The notes under the pieces were generated by a model. That model was not told where the DNA came from. It saw only the letters and a list, made by a program, of their open reading frames with translations, and searched no databases. DNA of 64,000 bases from Flaccisagitta enflata (taxonomy: Eukaryota; Chaetognatha; Sagittoidea; Aphragmophora): NCBI GenBank assembly GCA_965153355.1, contig OZ231126.1:45756001-45820000 (forward strand), read 5' to 3'. This document shows, one piece after another, positions 1 to 27,084 of this stretch (position 1 is its first letter; each line of letters opens with the position of its first letter). Both the position numbers and the translations under genes were made by a program.

Positions 1-7
1 CGTGCAG

Positions 8-9
<2 letters not shown>

Positions 10-76
<67 letters not shown>

Positions 77-77
77 G
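10..77. repeat. (GA)n passing into (GACA)n
   Basis: A GA dinucleotide tract changes directly into GACA tetranucleotides. Then comes purine-rich GACC/GACAG sequence to about 125. It is one of several places where GA/CT and GACA/GTCT tracts are joined. Confidence 0.95.
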
Positions 78-620
78 TAAAAGACCGACCGACAGTAGTA
101 AGAGACAGAAAGAGAGATAGACTGACTGACCCACCAGAAATAATATTGCGTAAACGGTACAGAGAGGTATAAAAATAATAATGTATCACAGCTTCAAAGG
201 TAGATGAAGCGTAGGAAAGAAAAAAAAACGGTTGGGCCAAGAACCGACAAAGAGGCATTGTTTTTCTCTTTCTCTTTCTCGGTGCAGTGATAAAACCATT
301 TCGAGAGGTGGTGCTTGATCCCTCTCTCGTTCGGTACTAAACCATGGGGGAGTGGGGAAAGGGAGGGAGGCTCATGAGAAAAGCACGAAGAAAATTAGGG
401 GGTGGGGAAAAAGGAGCAAAGGGAAGATGCGCGATTTATGGATGGTCAAATGTTTAAACCGAGGGATTTTAGAGGAGTTTGGGGAAACGATGATGGGATT
501 AAGGTAATCCGCGTATCTGCGAGTCAAGTGCTAAAACCCCGTGCTGAGCCCCTCGCTGCCTACTGAGCAGTGCTACTTGCTGCATACAGCTGTGCTGTAT
601 CGCCAGATAGCTCCTATGAT
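78..620. other. Unassigned sequence, no gene seen
   Basis: Mostly purine-rich single-copy-looking DNA with GAGA fragments and short A and G runs. Reading frames are short and not protein-like. I see no splice-bounded exon or RNA gene. Confidence 0.6.
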
Positions 621-732
<112 letters not shown>

Positions 733-1435
733 CGCTCTTTCATCTGCGTTTTTCTGCGTTCTTTTCTCACCTTCTCACTTGCCCGTCAAAAGTCGTAACT
801 CAGGCATGTGATATGATTTCAGTCTTCAAAAAGATATGATGTGAGTAGAACCTGGCCGTGAAAGAATGTGTAAGGAGTTTCAAGGTAGCCTCAGCTCGCG
901 TTTGGTCACGAACGAGCGCGAAATTCTTTTCGCCTTTACTTGAGAATCGCGTGAGGAATACATCTTTCGGCTATTTTGGTTCTCTCATTACCCATTAGTA
1001 GTCAGAGAGGTTATTGGTCAAGAGACTCAGTCTCGAATATATATTCAAGTTACCTTTACGGTTTAAGATACGAAAGAATGTACACTTGGGTTTTGAATGC
1101 GCGGGCGCGCTCGGCGTATCATGGGTCGCAGAGTTTGGACTTTAATCCTTGCTTGACTGGCTCTACGGATGCGCGCGTTGGCTGGTGAAGCGGTTTCATT
1201 TGATGCCAAAACGCACCGTAAAGCGTAGATCTCAGCGGAGCGTAGCGGAGCGCGACGCAGATTGGCTACGTGACACAGAGTCTCTGAAACCCAAATGTGA
1301 TGGGACGTGTTAATCACCTGACGTCTCAACTGTCAATTTTGAAAATCGACCGTCTTAACAATTTATTCCTCTCCTTCGTACAAATTGAATTGACGCGTGC
1401 GTTAGAGGGGCAAAGAGATCAAGATGGGAATGACG

Positions 1436-1437
<2 letters not shown>
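733..1437. other. Unassigned sequence, no gene seen
   Basis: Mixed-composition DNA with several CpG-containing stretches around 1095-1270. Frames of 70-88 codons exist on both strands, but they overlap each other and show no domain, signal peptide or compositional bias typical of coding sequence. Confidence 0.55.

Positions 1438-1481
<44 letters not shown>
1438..1481. repeat. (GA)n microsatellite
   Basis: About 22 GA units, ending at a CGAG. Up to 1857 the flank is AT-rich with poly-T runs at about 1553 and 1652. Confidence 0.95.
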
Positions 1482-1484
<3 letters not shown>

Positions 1485-1856
1485 TTACATAAATAATGTC
1501 ATTATCTTTTGCTTTAGCGAGGTCTTAGTAATTTCATATCTTTCCTGAGAGTCTTTTTTTTTTTAACCCGTATCACCATCGAAGACAAGCGAGAGAAATT
1601 GTCAAGTTTGTGATTCAGTATTCATTTGTCTCTTCTACTCTTCCTGTGCTTCTTTTTTTTTTTTCCGGCGTTGTGAAATGCCAATGAAGATGCGCGCGCA
1701 AGGAGACAAATTTTGTGCGTTTGTGATTCTGTGTTCATCGAATCCTCATTTTCCGCGACGACGGAATTCCGATGAGGACAAAATCCAAGGTCAAAAGGTC
1801 ACTTCAACGCGCAGCCGTGACGAATATGCCTGGTGGAAGATGCAATGAAAGGGGGG

Positions 1857-1983
1857 GGGGAGATGGCGCCTGGTGGGGAGGAGGGTGGGAGATGGCGGTG
1901 TGGGGGAGATGGCGCCTGGTGGGGATGAGGGTGGAAGATAGCTGTGGGGGGTGGGGAGATGGCGCCTGGTGGGGAGTAGAGGT
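1857..1983. repeat. G-rich minisatellite, unit about 47 bp
   Basis: Three imperfect units each contain GAGATGGCGCCTGGTGGGGA followed by a GAGGGTGGAAGAT-type segment. Units start near 1858, 1905 and 1955. A further GAAGATGGCGCC lies at about 2059. The G-rich strand could form G-quadruplexes. No coding role is apparent. Confidence 0.8.
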
Positions 1984-2748
<765 letters not shown>

Positions 2749-2961
2749 CTGCCTTTTGCGGTGTATCGGATATTTGATTAGGGATAACCTTGGCGGCCTG
2801 TGACAGCGCAGATGAACAGCACGCCTTCTCAATTTGAAAGGTTTATTCAGGATGGAGCGCCGTGGAGAAAAGAGGAAATATATGAACGAAATTAGGATTG
2901 GACGGAGACAGCTTGAAGGACAGAAAGGTGGTAGGAATGAGGTATTGAAGGAAGCAAGAAA

Positions 2962-3059
<98 letters not shown>

Positions 3060-3062
3060 AAA
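2962..3062. repeat. (GAAA)n microsatellite
   Basis: About 24 GAAA units with almost no interruption, preceded by degenerate GGAAG sequence. It is the reverse-strand form of the TTTC tracts at 12829, 33532, 40393, 43572 and 47130. Confidence 0.97.
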
Positions 3063-3370
3063 GAGAGAAAGAAGAAGACAGAATTCCGTCTAATGATAGA
3101 ATGAATATGAAGTAAGAAAAGCAGAAAATGAATTCCATTGAGTACAAAGAAATAGTCACTTGTTATTGCTAGTTTTTATCTTTCTTGTTGAGAATTGTTC
3201 ATTTTCATTCCCTAATTTGTTGGCTTCTTGATCAGGGGGAAAGGGCTAGGACGCAGTCCTCATATTGGTGGAGTTTTTCAATTCTGTAAAAGATTGACAA
3301 ACGGTATAGTAATTCCCTTCAAGCTCAACACACAACATTTCTTTTCGGTCTCTTATCTTTTTTTCATTTC

Positions 3371-8450
<5,080 letters not shown>

Positions 8451-8632
8451 TTTTTAGTCGCGGACACGCGACTCTACACTTTGCCGTGTCGGTCGGTAGG
8501 TCGGTAAGTCGGTCCGTCCGTCGGTCCGTCCGTCTGTCGGTCCGTCACATTTTTGAATTTTGAGCGGTTTTTGCAGTACTGCTCCTGCCCAACCGTCCGC
8601 GACTGGATTGCCGTGTATCCGGCCTTGTTTTT
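8451..8632 (+). mobile_element. Family A element, complete copy (Helentron-like, non-autonomous)
   Basis: A 182-bp element that begins and ends in T runs. Layout: TTTTT; a hairpin AGTCGCGGACACGCGACT (8456-8473); CTACAC; a GGTCGGTAGGTCGG / GTCCGTCC tetranucleotide tract to about 8545; CACATTTTTGAATTTTGAGC; TACTGCTCCTGCCC; a distal arm GTCCGCGACT (8595-8604); then a GGAT...ATCC stem and GGCCTTGTTTTT. The distal arm is the exact complement of the proximal arm AGTCGCGGAC. It has no coding capacity. Subterminal inverted repeats, an internal GTCY-like tract, a 3' stem and T-T insertion sites together resemble Helentron-associated non-autonomous elements (the pearl/DINE-1 type) known in molluscs and insects. 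That placement is an inference. Confidence 0.85.
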
Positions 8633-9227
<595 letters not shown>

Positions 9228-9673
9228 TATTCAATTAGGCTCGGAATAAAGATGAAAACTAAAACGCGGTCTCCTTAATTAGCTTTCGTTGTTTTCATTT
9301 TCTTTTCTTTATATCTTTTTTTCTAATCTTTTATGTAGGAAGTTTATCCACAAAAAGAATGAGAGAAAGACACAGACTCACATTAACACCTCCCCTGACT
9401 TTTCGTCTCTTTTTTCTTTTTTATATTTTCATTAAAAATACCCCCCAAAAGAACGGACCTCCCACATTCATCGTTCAACGCACACTTTCTCGTATTTTTG
9501 TTTTTTTTTTTTTTTTGTTCTTGCTTTTTTTCTCTCTTCCTGTTTTCAGCATTTTGACTTTCCTTCCGTACTTACCTTTTAAACAAGGATTGACCTCACC
9601 ATAAAGCTAAGAGCTAATGCTGTTGTTGTTATTTTTCCTTTGTTTCAAAGGTTTCTTTCTTATAACGCCTCCA

Positions 9674-10609
<936 letters not shown>

Positions 10610-10620
10610 GAGAGAGAGAA

Positions 10621-10697
<77 letters not shown>
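10610..10697. repeat. (GA)n microsatellite
   Basis: About 75 bp of pure GA after a GAGAAAGGAGAG lead-in. It lies 77 bp upstream of a (GAA)n tract, so two purine tracts on the same strand are close together. Confidence 0.96.
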
Positions 10698-10700
<3 letters not shown>

Positions 10701-10773
10701 CAAAAGGCCAAAGAAGAAATTGAAAAGGGAGGCGCCCGCTTTCCTTCCCTTGGTCCCGATAAGCGTCCATCAC

Positions 10774-10847
10774 TGAAGAAGAAGAAGAAGAAGAAGAAGA
10801 AGAAGAAGAAGAAGAAGAAGAAGAAGAAGAAGAAGAAGAAGAAGAAG
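10774..10847. repeat. (GAA)n microsatellite
   Basis: About 24 uninterrupted GAA units. GAA/TTC tracts of this size can form triplexes. Other TTC arrays in the window are at 44995-45111 and 49690-50030. Confidence 0.96.
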
Positions 10848-11709
<862 letters not shown>

Positions 11710-11867
11710 CTCACCTCAATCTTTTCCACGCGACGTAAGTTCAAATCTTAGATTTCTAGTTCAAGACTCTAGGAGAGAGGAAACCGCGCCTAAAAGCGTC
11801 TGTGATTGAGGTGCGCTTAATGGTCAAATCGCATAGGTCACCTTCACAGTTTCTCGGATTGACAGTT

Positions 11868-11965
11868 CCGGTCGTTGACGTTGTCGTCATCCTCGTCGTC
11901 ATCCTCGTCGTCATCGTCGTCGTCGTCGTCGTTGACATCATCGTCGTTGTGGTCATCATGGTCTG
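11868..11965. repeat. Degenerate (GTC/ATC)n array
   Basis: Interspersed GTCGTCATC and CTCGTC trinucleotides. This looks like an aged relative of the ATC tracts at 14196 and 30008. The frame is open (poly-Val/Ile), but composition alone explains that. Confidence 0.85.
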
Positions 11966-12828
11966 CGGTCTCATCATGATCTTTACCTTTCACTTACTCG
12001 TCCCGCCCTTAAGGCGCGTCATCAGGTCACGCCTACCTTGGTCAAGAGTCGTCTCTCTCAGCTCTCACTTCCGGCCAGATTTGAATCTCGTTTTTGACGC
12101 CCCACCGAGTCCACCTTTAGCCTCAAAATGTTCGAATCTTCTAAGAGGCGAGTCTGCCTTCGGCGTGGAATGTCCCAGACCCTCTAAAGAGACGCGTTCA
12201 CCTTTAGCCTCGAAAGTCTAAAGGTCCGCAAGAGGAAACAGATATCAAACAACATAGGGAACAAAGCCAAAGACTCAAAGATAAAGCATATCATCTCACT
12301 CCAGGCACATGACACGCTAACCACAGAAAAGGCACGAGGTACTCGACTAAGACGGTTTAGAATAGAACTTCGGAGGTTAAAGAGCGGCGTGTGATGGCGT
12401 GTTATGGCGCAACTATCCCTAAAACCCTTGAATTTGGCAAGGGACATGTCTGTCCTTGGAGAGAATGTGAGAGTGAAATAGAGAAACGGTCTACAGGACA
12501 TGAAATGAGGCGCAACTTTGGGACTCTTTTGGGAGTAATTTCGCCAAGAAAAAGAGGTATAAAGATTACCGAAGATAAGGAGCAACGCCAGCGGACGACG
12601 AGGAAGTGAGACCGAGAGAGAGCACCACGTGGCCATTCCGGTCATGAGATGGTACTGCACCGGGTAAAGAGGAACAACGGCAACTACAACGCTTCAGGAA
12701 GATACAGCGCGAAGGAAGGAAGAAAAAAAAGAGAAAAAGAGGGAAATACCTTAGGGGTCTGTTTCATCATTTTCCGTCTTATTTGTTTCTGTCTCTTCCA
12801 TACTTTTCTCGTCCTCTCTTTCGTTTTC
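11966..12828. other. Unassigned sequence, no convincing gene
   Basis: Relatively complex DNA. Open frames of 139 codons (+, 11802-12221) and 158 codons (-, 12184-12660) extend into it. Neither shows a domain, transmembrane pattern or splice-bounded structure I recognise, and the + frame begins inside the GTC array. If a gene exists in the first 20 kb, this would be a place to test with transcripts. Confidence 0.4.
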
Positions 12829-12894
<66 letters not shown>

Positions 12895-13015
12895 TTTCTT
12901 TCTTTCTTTCTTTCTTCTCTTTCTTTCTTTCTTCTCTTTCTTTCTTTCTTCTCTTTCTTTCTTTCATTCTTTCTTCTGTTTCTCTCTTTCTTCCTCTCTT
13001 TCTTACTTTCTCTCT
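12829..13015. repeat. (TTTC)n microsatellite, interrupted
   Basis: TTTC units with regularly spaced TTCTCTTTC interruptions at about 12914, 12932 and 12950. This gives a higher-order period of about 18 bp in the 3' half. Degenerate TTTCTTTT sequence continues to about 13140. Confidence 0.95.
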
Positions 13016-13392
13016 TTTTTTCTTTGTTCTTACCTTGATTCTCTCTTTCTGTGTTTCTGTCGGTCTTTCTTTTATTCTCGCTTTCTACCTTCCATTTACT
13101 CATTCTTTCTGTCTCTATTACATTCTTTCTTCTTTCTTTTCTCTGAAGTTCCTTCTACTTCCACCACCTCTCCTACTTTTTCCCCACCCCTTACAGGCCT
13201 TAACTCTCTCTTTCCCTCCGCATTTTCTTACATCAAGCGGTCAGCCAGTGTCATATCGTATTAGCCAAGGTGCCACGAACGTCTCTAATGCCTTTCCTTT
13301 ATCCATATCCCGCTCGCGCTCCACTCGACACCGCCTGCAACCCATTATTATTTGGAAGAGAGAGAAGAAATGGTTTGGGGAGCAAAAATGAC

Positions 13393-13436
<44 letters not shown>

Positions 13437-13578
13437 TACACGTTACGGTAAAGTGGACTGGCGCCAAAATCTCCACACCATAAAGTTGCTTTTCTGTATC
13501 TCCCTCTTTTTAGCCCATTCCTTCCTCTTTTTATTTCTCTTTCTTGTTCTATGGTGTATTTCGCTCTCTCTTTCTCAG

Positions 13579-13581
<3 letters not shown>
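13016..13581. other. Pyrimidine-rich unassigned sequence
   Basis: T/C-rich DNA with a 35-bp GA tract at 13399-13433. No gene was recognised. Confidence 0.5.

Positions 13582-13652
<71 letters not shown>
13582..13652. repeat. (CT)n microsatellite
   Basis: About 70 bp of pure CT, followed by TCGCTTTTATCTC. Confidence 0.96.
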
Positions 13653-13655
<3 letters not shown>

Positions 13656-13820
13656 TTTATCTCACTCCTGGTAGCCTTCTTTTTCCCGGCTCACCTCAGC
13701 GGTGCTCTCTAGAGCCAAGGTGGATGGTCGAAAAGATAAGTTGTGACACGTTATTACTGGATGTCAAACGCAGATGCAAGGCGGTGCCAGACGAGAAGAG
13801 AACGCCAAACCGGTGTGCAA

Positions 13821-13822
<2 letters not shown>

Positions 13823-13860
<38 letters not shown>
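13823..13860. repeat. (GA)n microsatellite
   Basis: About 19 GA units, 170 bp downstream of a CT tract of opposite polarity. From 13861 to 14195 I see only single-copy-looking DNA. Confidence 0.95.
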
Positions 13861-13863
<3 letters not shown>

Positions 13864-14195
13864 AAGGGAAAGAGACAACGAGACAAACAGAGACAAAAAA
13901 TGCAACAAGGGCTGTGGCAGACCAACCAACTAGACATTGAATTCTGAATACTGAGGAGACAAAGAAAGACAAAAGTTCGCGAAGGCTCAGGAGGTTGACT
14001 TATCAAAAAGAAAGATCAGACACGAGGCGCTTCTTTGGCTTTTAGGATAATTTTCTGAGATAAAATGCACCTAGGAGTTGCCTCTTGTGCCCTCGTTGCT
14101 TAGTCTGGCCGTAAATGTTATCATTCGAATGCGAGGTAAGGAAAAAACAATGATATTGCAAACTTTAAACCAGAAGTGCCTTTACTACGCCATTA

Positions 14196-14520
<325 letters not shown>

Positions 14521-15199
14521 GAGAGAGAGAAAGACTTCGATCAGCAGCACAAAAAGCTTTTTCCGCTTTCCCCCTTTTTGCCGTTTTTTCCGTTTTTCCA
14601 ATTTTCCTACCTTCTCTTGAAAGCTTTCCATTCCATGACAGTTGAATCTCTGTCTGAAGAAGACGAAGGAAAAACGCTGTGTAAGGGGTGGGGGTGGGGG
14701 TGGGGGTGGGGGTGTGAGGTTGTAAGTAATGGATTGAAGGATAAATCTAACCGATAGTAAAAGGATAAAGAGGTTATCGGAGGTTGGTGATATACAATTG
14801 TATGAGTTTCATACAGGATGATTTGTTGCAATCGTCACAGCCCCACGGGACAAACCTGTAGACTGTGTTGAGGGATAATGGGTAATTATCATTGTCTGGT
14901 CGGGTGGTGGTTAAGGGGTGTGGCGGGGGGGCAGACTGGTTGAGAAAGATATGATAGTATGGCACCGAAATAAAAGAAGAGAAAAAAATAAGAGTAGGAA
15001 ATTGTGAAAGGTGAAGCTCGATTTGCCGGAAAAGCGAAAAGACGATCCTCCGCGGGCAGAAATACCGGCAGAAGAAAAAAATGGCGGTGGTCAGTTTTTG
15101 CTTATCCTCTTCTTCTCAGCCTCAGTCTCAGCTGGCAGGAAATAAGGTACGGCTTATAAGGTGAGGCTCGTTTCCTATCGACCTTCTTCTTCCATTGCG
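14521..15199. other. Unassigned sequence with (GGGGTG)n run
   Basis: A short GGGGTG hexanucleotide run at 14686-14715 could form a G-quadruplex. The remainder is single-copy-looking, with no recognised gene. Confidence 0.5.
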
Positions 15200-15207
15200 T
15201 CTCATTC

Positions 15208-16319
<1,112 letters not shown>

Positions 16320-16756
16320 CATGTCGCTTCAATTTGCTGAGATTGACGGTTACGGTGCCACGAAACGTAAATGACGCAAATGGCACAGTTCCGGTTTTTT
16401 CTCAATTTTCTTTTTTGTTTTATTCCTCCATTTTTAATCAAAATTCAGGGTTTCATAACCCCTAGCTTCAACAGGATACGATCACTCGAGGCCTAATTCT
16501 GCTACAACGCCACCCCTTCTTTCACTTCACTTGCATTACTACTGCAATGGTTTTCCCTTGTTAGTAACCGCCCCCTTCCAATTTGTTGAACCTTAATGCA
16601 TTTTCTACCTCATGTCTAACCCCTATTTGCTCGCCTTCTTCCTTCTTCCTTCTTCCTTCTTCCTCCACGCCTTCCCCCAACTTCTTTCATCTTGACGATT
16701 CCGTTGGTTTTGGCTGCCCTTAGCTTCGTCGAGTGGCGTTGGGTTATTTTAGGTGG

Positions 16757-16855
16757 TCAGTTGGCTGCGGCGGAGGCGGCGGCAGCGGTGGCGGTGGAAG
16801 CGGCAGCAGCGACGATGGTAGCGGCAGAGGCGGCAGCGGTAAGAGCGGCGTTAAA
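16757..16855. repeat. Degenerate GGC-rich trinucleotide array
   Basis: GGCGGAGGCGGCGGCAGCGG-type trinucleotides, with AGC and GAT variants. One frame would read Gly/Ser-rich and another Ala-rich. The frames are open only because the array avoids stops. Similar arrays lie at 39107-39210 (as CCG/CCA) and 50222-50330. Confidence 0.85.
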
Positions 16856-16948
16856 AGGCTTTCTGCACCTTTCTCTCTCGTCTTTTTCCGGTGGCCACTC
16901 TATCAAACCTTTCACTTCTCCCGGCTCCATTCAATGGTCCAGCGACGA

Positions 16949-18888
<1,940 letters not shown>

Positions 18889-19264
18889 GTTTCTTGCTCA
18901 TTTGACATAGAAAAAAGCTTTCCAATTTTTCTTCCCCCCCCCCTCTTTTCTCATTCTCTCTCCCCAAGTAAGAGCTTTCCTGTTGAGACCCAAAAGAAAG
19001 AAATATGAAAACTAGAGAGGAAGGTGGCAAGATCATTTTTCTATTTCATGTGTCTGATGAAAGAAAATATCTCTAAAGGTGTAAATTTAGTGGTTACGAC
19101 GCGCTTCAAATAGTTTTTTTTTTTCTTCATTATTTTTGCCCATTAACACCAGAAACAAGAAATGTCTGTTATGGATAAAAAAAAACACAATGTTAGTGTC
19201 TGTAATGGAACATCTTTTTCAGCTTTTTATTTTCATGACAGTTTTTCATCCTGTTCGCTAAAGT

Positions 19265-19962
<698 letters not shown>

Positions 19963-20050
<88 letters not shown>
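19963..20050. repeat. (CT)n microsatellite
   Basis: About 88 bp of CT. With the GA tract at 19864-19902 it could form a long hairpin in single-stranded DNA or RNA. Confidence 0.96.
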
Positions 20051-22056
<2,006 letters not shown>

Positions 22057-22064
22057 GAATAAAG

Positions 22065-22371
22065 CAGGGGTGTATATAATTGAGCGGCTTTTGATTTTAT
22101 TCCCCCCCCCTGCCTTTGATTTTCTTCCCTGCAATGCGTTGCGTCGCGTTACAAAAAATATGATTTTCTTCCCCACAAAGCAATAAAACAGTATATTATA
22201 GGTTTTAATAGCGTTAAAATGTGTTGTAGTGATCAGATGCTACTATTTGGAACTATCAAAAGTATTAAATCTTTTAAAGAATTATTTTTTCTTCTTTTTT
22301 AGCTTTTGATTTTTTTCCCCATCTCCAAACCCTTTGATTTTATTCCCCCAACAATACAATATACACGCCTG
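22065..22371. mobile_element. hAT-like MITE with perfect 8-bp target duplication
   Basis: A 307-bp insertion flanked by identical octamers GAATAAAG (22057-22064 and 22372-22379). The left end reads CAGGGGTGTATATAATTG, and the right end read inward is CAGGCGTGTATATTGTATTG, so the terminal inverted repeat is about 18 bp with few mismatches. CAGG ends and an 8-bp target duplication are typical of the hAT superfamily. Inside, each end carries a direct repeat of a TTTGATTTTATTCCCC segment. It has no coding capacity, so any transposase must come from elsewhere. Confidence 0.88.
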
Positions 22372-22713
22372 GAATAAAGTGAATGATGGAGATAGAGGAA
22401 AGGAGCATTTGGAGAAATAAAAGTGAGGTAGAGGAGTTCTAAATTGTACAATGGCCGTGCGGGAAAAAAAAGATAACGGGAGTTTAGTGGAACATACGGG
22501 CCTTGAAATGGCCTTTTATGTAGTGCGGTGTTGCGGTGAAAATGATTTGTTAATGGTCATTGAAGCACCTTGGATAAGTGAGGTCATGATTGCGCTGAGA
22601 TTTGAGGTGATGTTAGGATAAACGATTAGATAGAATGATGATACCCGATGATGATGATGATCAGGAAAGAAATGTCTGAATCGCACTTTACCCTTTACCT
22701 GTGCAACCCTTTC

Positions 22714-22925
22714 CTTCATTCATTCATTTATTCATTCATTCATTCATTCATTCATTCATTCATTCATTCATTCATTCATTCATTCATTCATTCATTCGTT
22801 CGTTCATCTATTCATCCATTCATTCATTCATTCATTCATTCATTCATTCATTCATTCATTCATTCATTCATTCATTCATTCATTCATTCATTCATTCATT
22901 CTTTCATTCTTTCATTCATTTATTC
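22714..22925. repeat. (CATT)n microsatellite
   Basis: About 210 bp of ATTC tetranucleotides. A cluster of CGTTCGTTCATCTATTC variants lies in the middle (22795-22818) and CTTT variants at the 3' edge. It encodes the poly-(His-Ser-Phe-Ile) frames seen here, which are artefacts. Confidence 0.98.
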
Positions 22926-23580
22926 GTGAACGTTAGAATTGATTCGGACATAACTTTATCTAATATTTCGTTTTTCTCCTCACCCCCTCTTATTCTCTTT
23001 CCTTTTTTTTCTTTCCCAAAACAAACCTGCCTTCACCGATCACCTCAACAGGTAAGTGGAGTTTCTAATGTAAATCTCTTGAGCTTGATGATTGTCAATG
23101 AACAAATATCTAAATAGGACAAACAAACCGTAAATCGGAAGAGATCAATTTCATTTCGGCAAACAAATTCAGTTTCCGCCGATTGTTCATTCCCCCCCCC
23201 CCTTAAAAAAAGCCTCTTTCTCTCTCTCTCTTTCTTGGTACAACAAGAGTTGTTCTAATTTCGACCACCTTTTTAAGCCAACAGAAAACAAAATTAGGGA
23301 ACCCAACAGTTTCCGGGGAAGGAAAAGAAACTGTAAAGAGAGGGTGAGGAAAAGAAAGAGGAAGAGGAAGAGGCAGAGGAAGAGGCGGAGACGAACAAGG
23401 AGAGTAAAGAGAAGGAAGTTGAAGTTGTAGGCGGGGATGAAAATAAAAAGGAGTTAAGAGGGGAAGTGAGAAAATTCCTCGAAAGGCCCTTAATTTGTCC
23501 CACCTTTTTCTCTGTCTCTCACCTTCGGTGCTTCTTTTGCCATGGATGGCGATGCCAAGAGAAATGTTTGCTTAGAGAGA
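22926..23580. other. Unassigned sequence, no gene seen
   Basis: Single-copy-looking, with a poly-C run near 23193 and a GAGGAAGAGG-rich purine stretch at 23335-23400. No exon was recognised. Confidence 0.5.
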
Positions 23581-23838
<258 letters not shown>

Positions 23839-24185
23839 TTCTTGTCCATGACATCGCCCCCTCTCCGCCCTCCCCATGCCGTCGTCGCCGCCTCTTCGTC
23901 TCTAAGGTTTTTCCCGAGAGGTTTGCCATTGGTAATTTTTTTTTTTTTTTTTTTTTTTGCTGTTTCGAGCCCAAACCTGCAATGGCACCCACAATCTATC
24001 TCAAATGTAACATCCGAGACCATTTGTTCTCTTACTGGTCGTTGTTACGGCATTTAACCCCCTTATTCACCCAAGTACAACACCTCACCGTCTTCTCAGT
24101 ATTTCGCCATTGCTGCACCTTTGCTTCACGTTCATACTCTTGGCTATAACGCCTCAACGGCTCTAAACATGTGCAAAAATGCGAA

Positions 24186-24186
<1 letters not shown>

Positions 24187-24230
<44 letters not shown>
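24187..24230. repeat. (GA)n microsatellite
   Basis: About 20 GA units. The neighbouring sequence back to 23839 includes a poly-T run at 23936-23958 and shows no gene. Confidence 0.94.
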
Positions 24231-24234
<4 letters not shown>

Positions 24235-24443
24235 CCGGTGAAATTTCCCGCGCATTCATTGTGGTTAGCCTTTTTTTTTAGAATGGATTCAGAATCGTTG
24301 AAATTGGTCAGTTTGAATAAGAAATATTTAGTTAGCATCGAATTATTCTTCATACCCCAGAGAAGCCGGTGTTTCATCCCTTCGTCCAATTGTTGAAACC
24401 TTACTCGAAAATGGGAAAACGTTTTCCTTCAATTAATTTTCCG

Positions 24444-25642
<1,199 letters not shown>

Positions 25643-25796
25643 AAAAACAAGGCCGGATACACGGCAAGCCAGTCGCGGACGGTTTGGCAGGAGCAGTAAT
25701 GCGAAAACTGCTCGCAATTCAAAAATGTTACGGACCGACGGACCGACGGACCGACCGACACGGCAAGGTGTAGAGTCGCGTGTCCACGACTAAAAA
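25643..25796 (-). mobile_element. Family A element, complete copy (Helentron-like)
   Basis: This copy runs on the reverse strand and is closest to the one at 8451. Read on the + strand it begins AAAAACAAGGCCGGATACAC, has the distal arm AGTCGCGGAC at 25671-25680, GGCAGGAGCAGTAATG, TTCAAAAATGTTAC, a (GACG/GACC)n tract at about 25735-25760, and ends at the hairpin GTCGCGTGTCCACGAC near 25785. The proximal arm carries one C-to-T change relative to a perfect arm. It has no coding capacity. Confidence 0.85.
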
Positions 25797-26052
25797 CGAA
25801 ACATTTTCCTTGTCCAAATAGCCTTCGTTACAACTTGTTTTTCCAAAACAAGACCTATCTGAAAACAGGCATACCTTTATCCCAGCCTTTGTTTTTTCCT
25901 CGTCTCTCCTTTCTCTCTTTCTCATTTTGCTGTTTCTTTTCTCATGCGCGTTCATATTTTAAGTAGAAACACGTTTCTGCCTTCTCACCGTCGTTGCTTC
26001 CGCTTCCGCTTCCGCTTTCCGCATTGCGTGCCAAGACGTAAGGTGACGCAGA

Positions 26053-26280
26053 AAGGACAGACCAAAAGATAGTCTGAGATAGACAAAATAATAGATATCG
26101 CAAGTTGTCGAAAGGAAAACAAACCAAAAAAAAGGTATGGAGTTGTGAAAAAGACCGAAACCAAGAAATGACAAAAAACTAAAGTAATTTAATGATAGTC
26201 AATAGGCCTCAAATAACAAGGTGATAAAGGAAGGACAGACCAAAAGATAGTTGGAGATAGTGAAAAATATAGAAATCGTA
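26053..26280. repeat. Diverged direct repeat, spacing 178 bp
   Basis: A segment containing AAGGACAGACCAAAAGATAG followed by AGATAG-rich sequence occurs at 26053-26101 and again at 26231-26280. The two copies are about 80% alike by eye. It may be the remains of a partial duplication or of terminal direct repeats. A GA tract of about 34 bp follows at 26330. Confidence 0.65.
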
Positions 26281-26326
26281 TTTTATCGCGCGGTTCGTGT
26301 TTGTTTTGACCTGCAGAATGGAAGAG

Positions 26327-26367
<41 letters not shown>

Positions 26368-27082
26368 GAAATATTTCACCGGTGAAGTATAGATATATGT
26401 GTTGGCATGCAAATTGCCGGTATATTCCGTAGGTAACAAATACGGAGGTGACCTCTCGATCACTCACTCACATCAAAACACGCCCAAGCAAAGGGAAGGA
26501 ATATGAGAGTCGGTTTCTGGCTTTTGCCCGGCCCCCCGCAGCATGTAGATCACCCCACAATTAAAGTCAATCATTCGGTTGGGGCATTGGTTCTGATTTT
26601 CCTGTGTTCCAAATCAAATTTCTTGGGTTTCATAGTTTCTTTGAAATGTCCTTATTTTCATGTGCTAAGTTTGGATCATCTTCCCTCCTCATTTCTTAGT
26701 CATTGAATCATTGACGCTGACTCCCATTCCTTTCCGACTTCCCATGTCTCAATCAACTCATAAACCCCAACTCTTTGACTATCACGTCTGACCTTTCTTT
26801 CCTCCACCCTCTTTATTTGCCTCCCCCCCCCCTCCTCCACCCTCTTTATTCACCCCCTCCTCCTAGCTCCTCCCCCGGTTTGGTAGAGATCTTTCTTGGT
26901 TGGCCCAGGTTTTTCCTCCACGAATTGCCATTTCTGGCGGTTTGCCTTCAGTCGGTTTGAAATCCGGCGATTTGTATGTGGGCCTCACGATTCTATTGCT
27001 TCAACCTGTCACTGCATTGAGACACAGATTGTTTATTTGTCACATTCGTGAGAACGACGAAGACGACGAAGATGATGACTGA
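26281..27082. other. Unassigned sequence, no gene seen
   Basis: Single-copy-looking, with C-rich CCTCC runs at 26820-26875. No exon or RNA gene was recognised. Confidence 0.5.
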
Positions 27083-27084
27083 GA

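Noticed and set aside
12184-12660. A 158-codon reverse-strand frame of ordinary composition
   Set aside because: I recognise no family, transmembrane pattern or splice context. An overlapping open frame on the other strand suggests chance.
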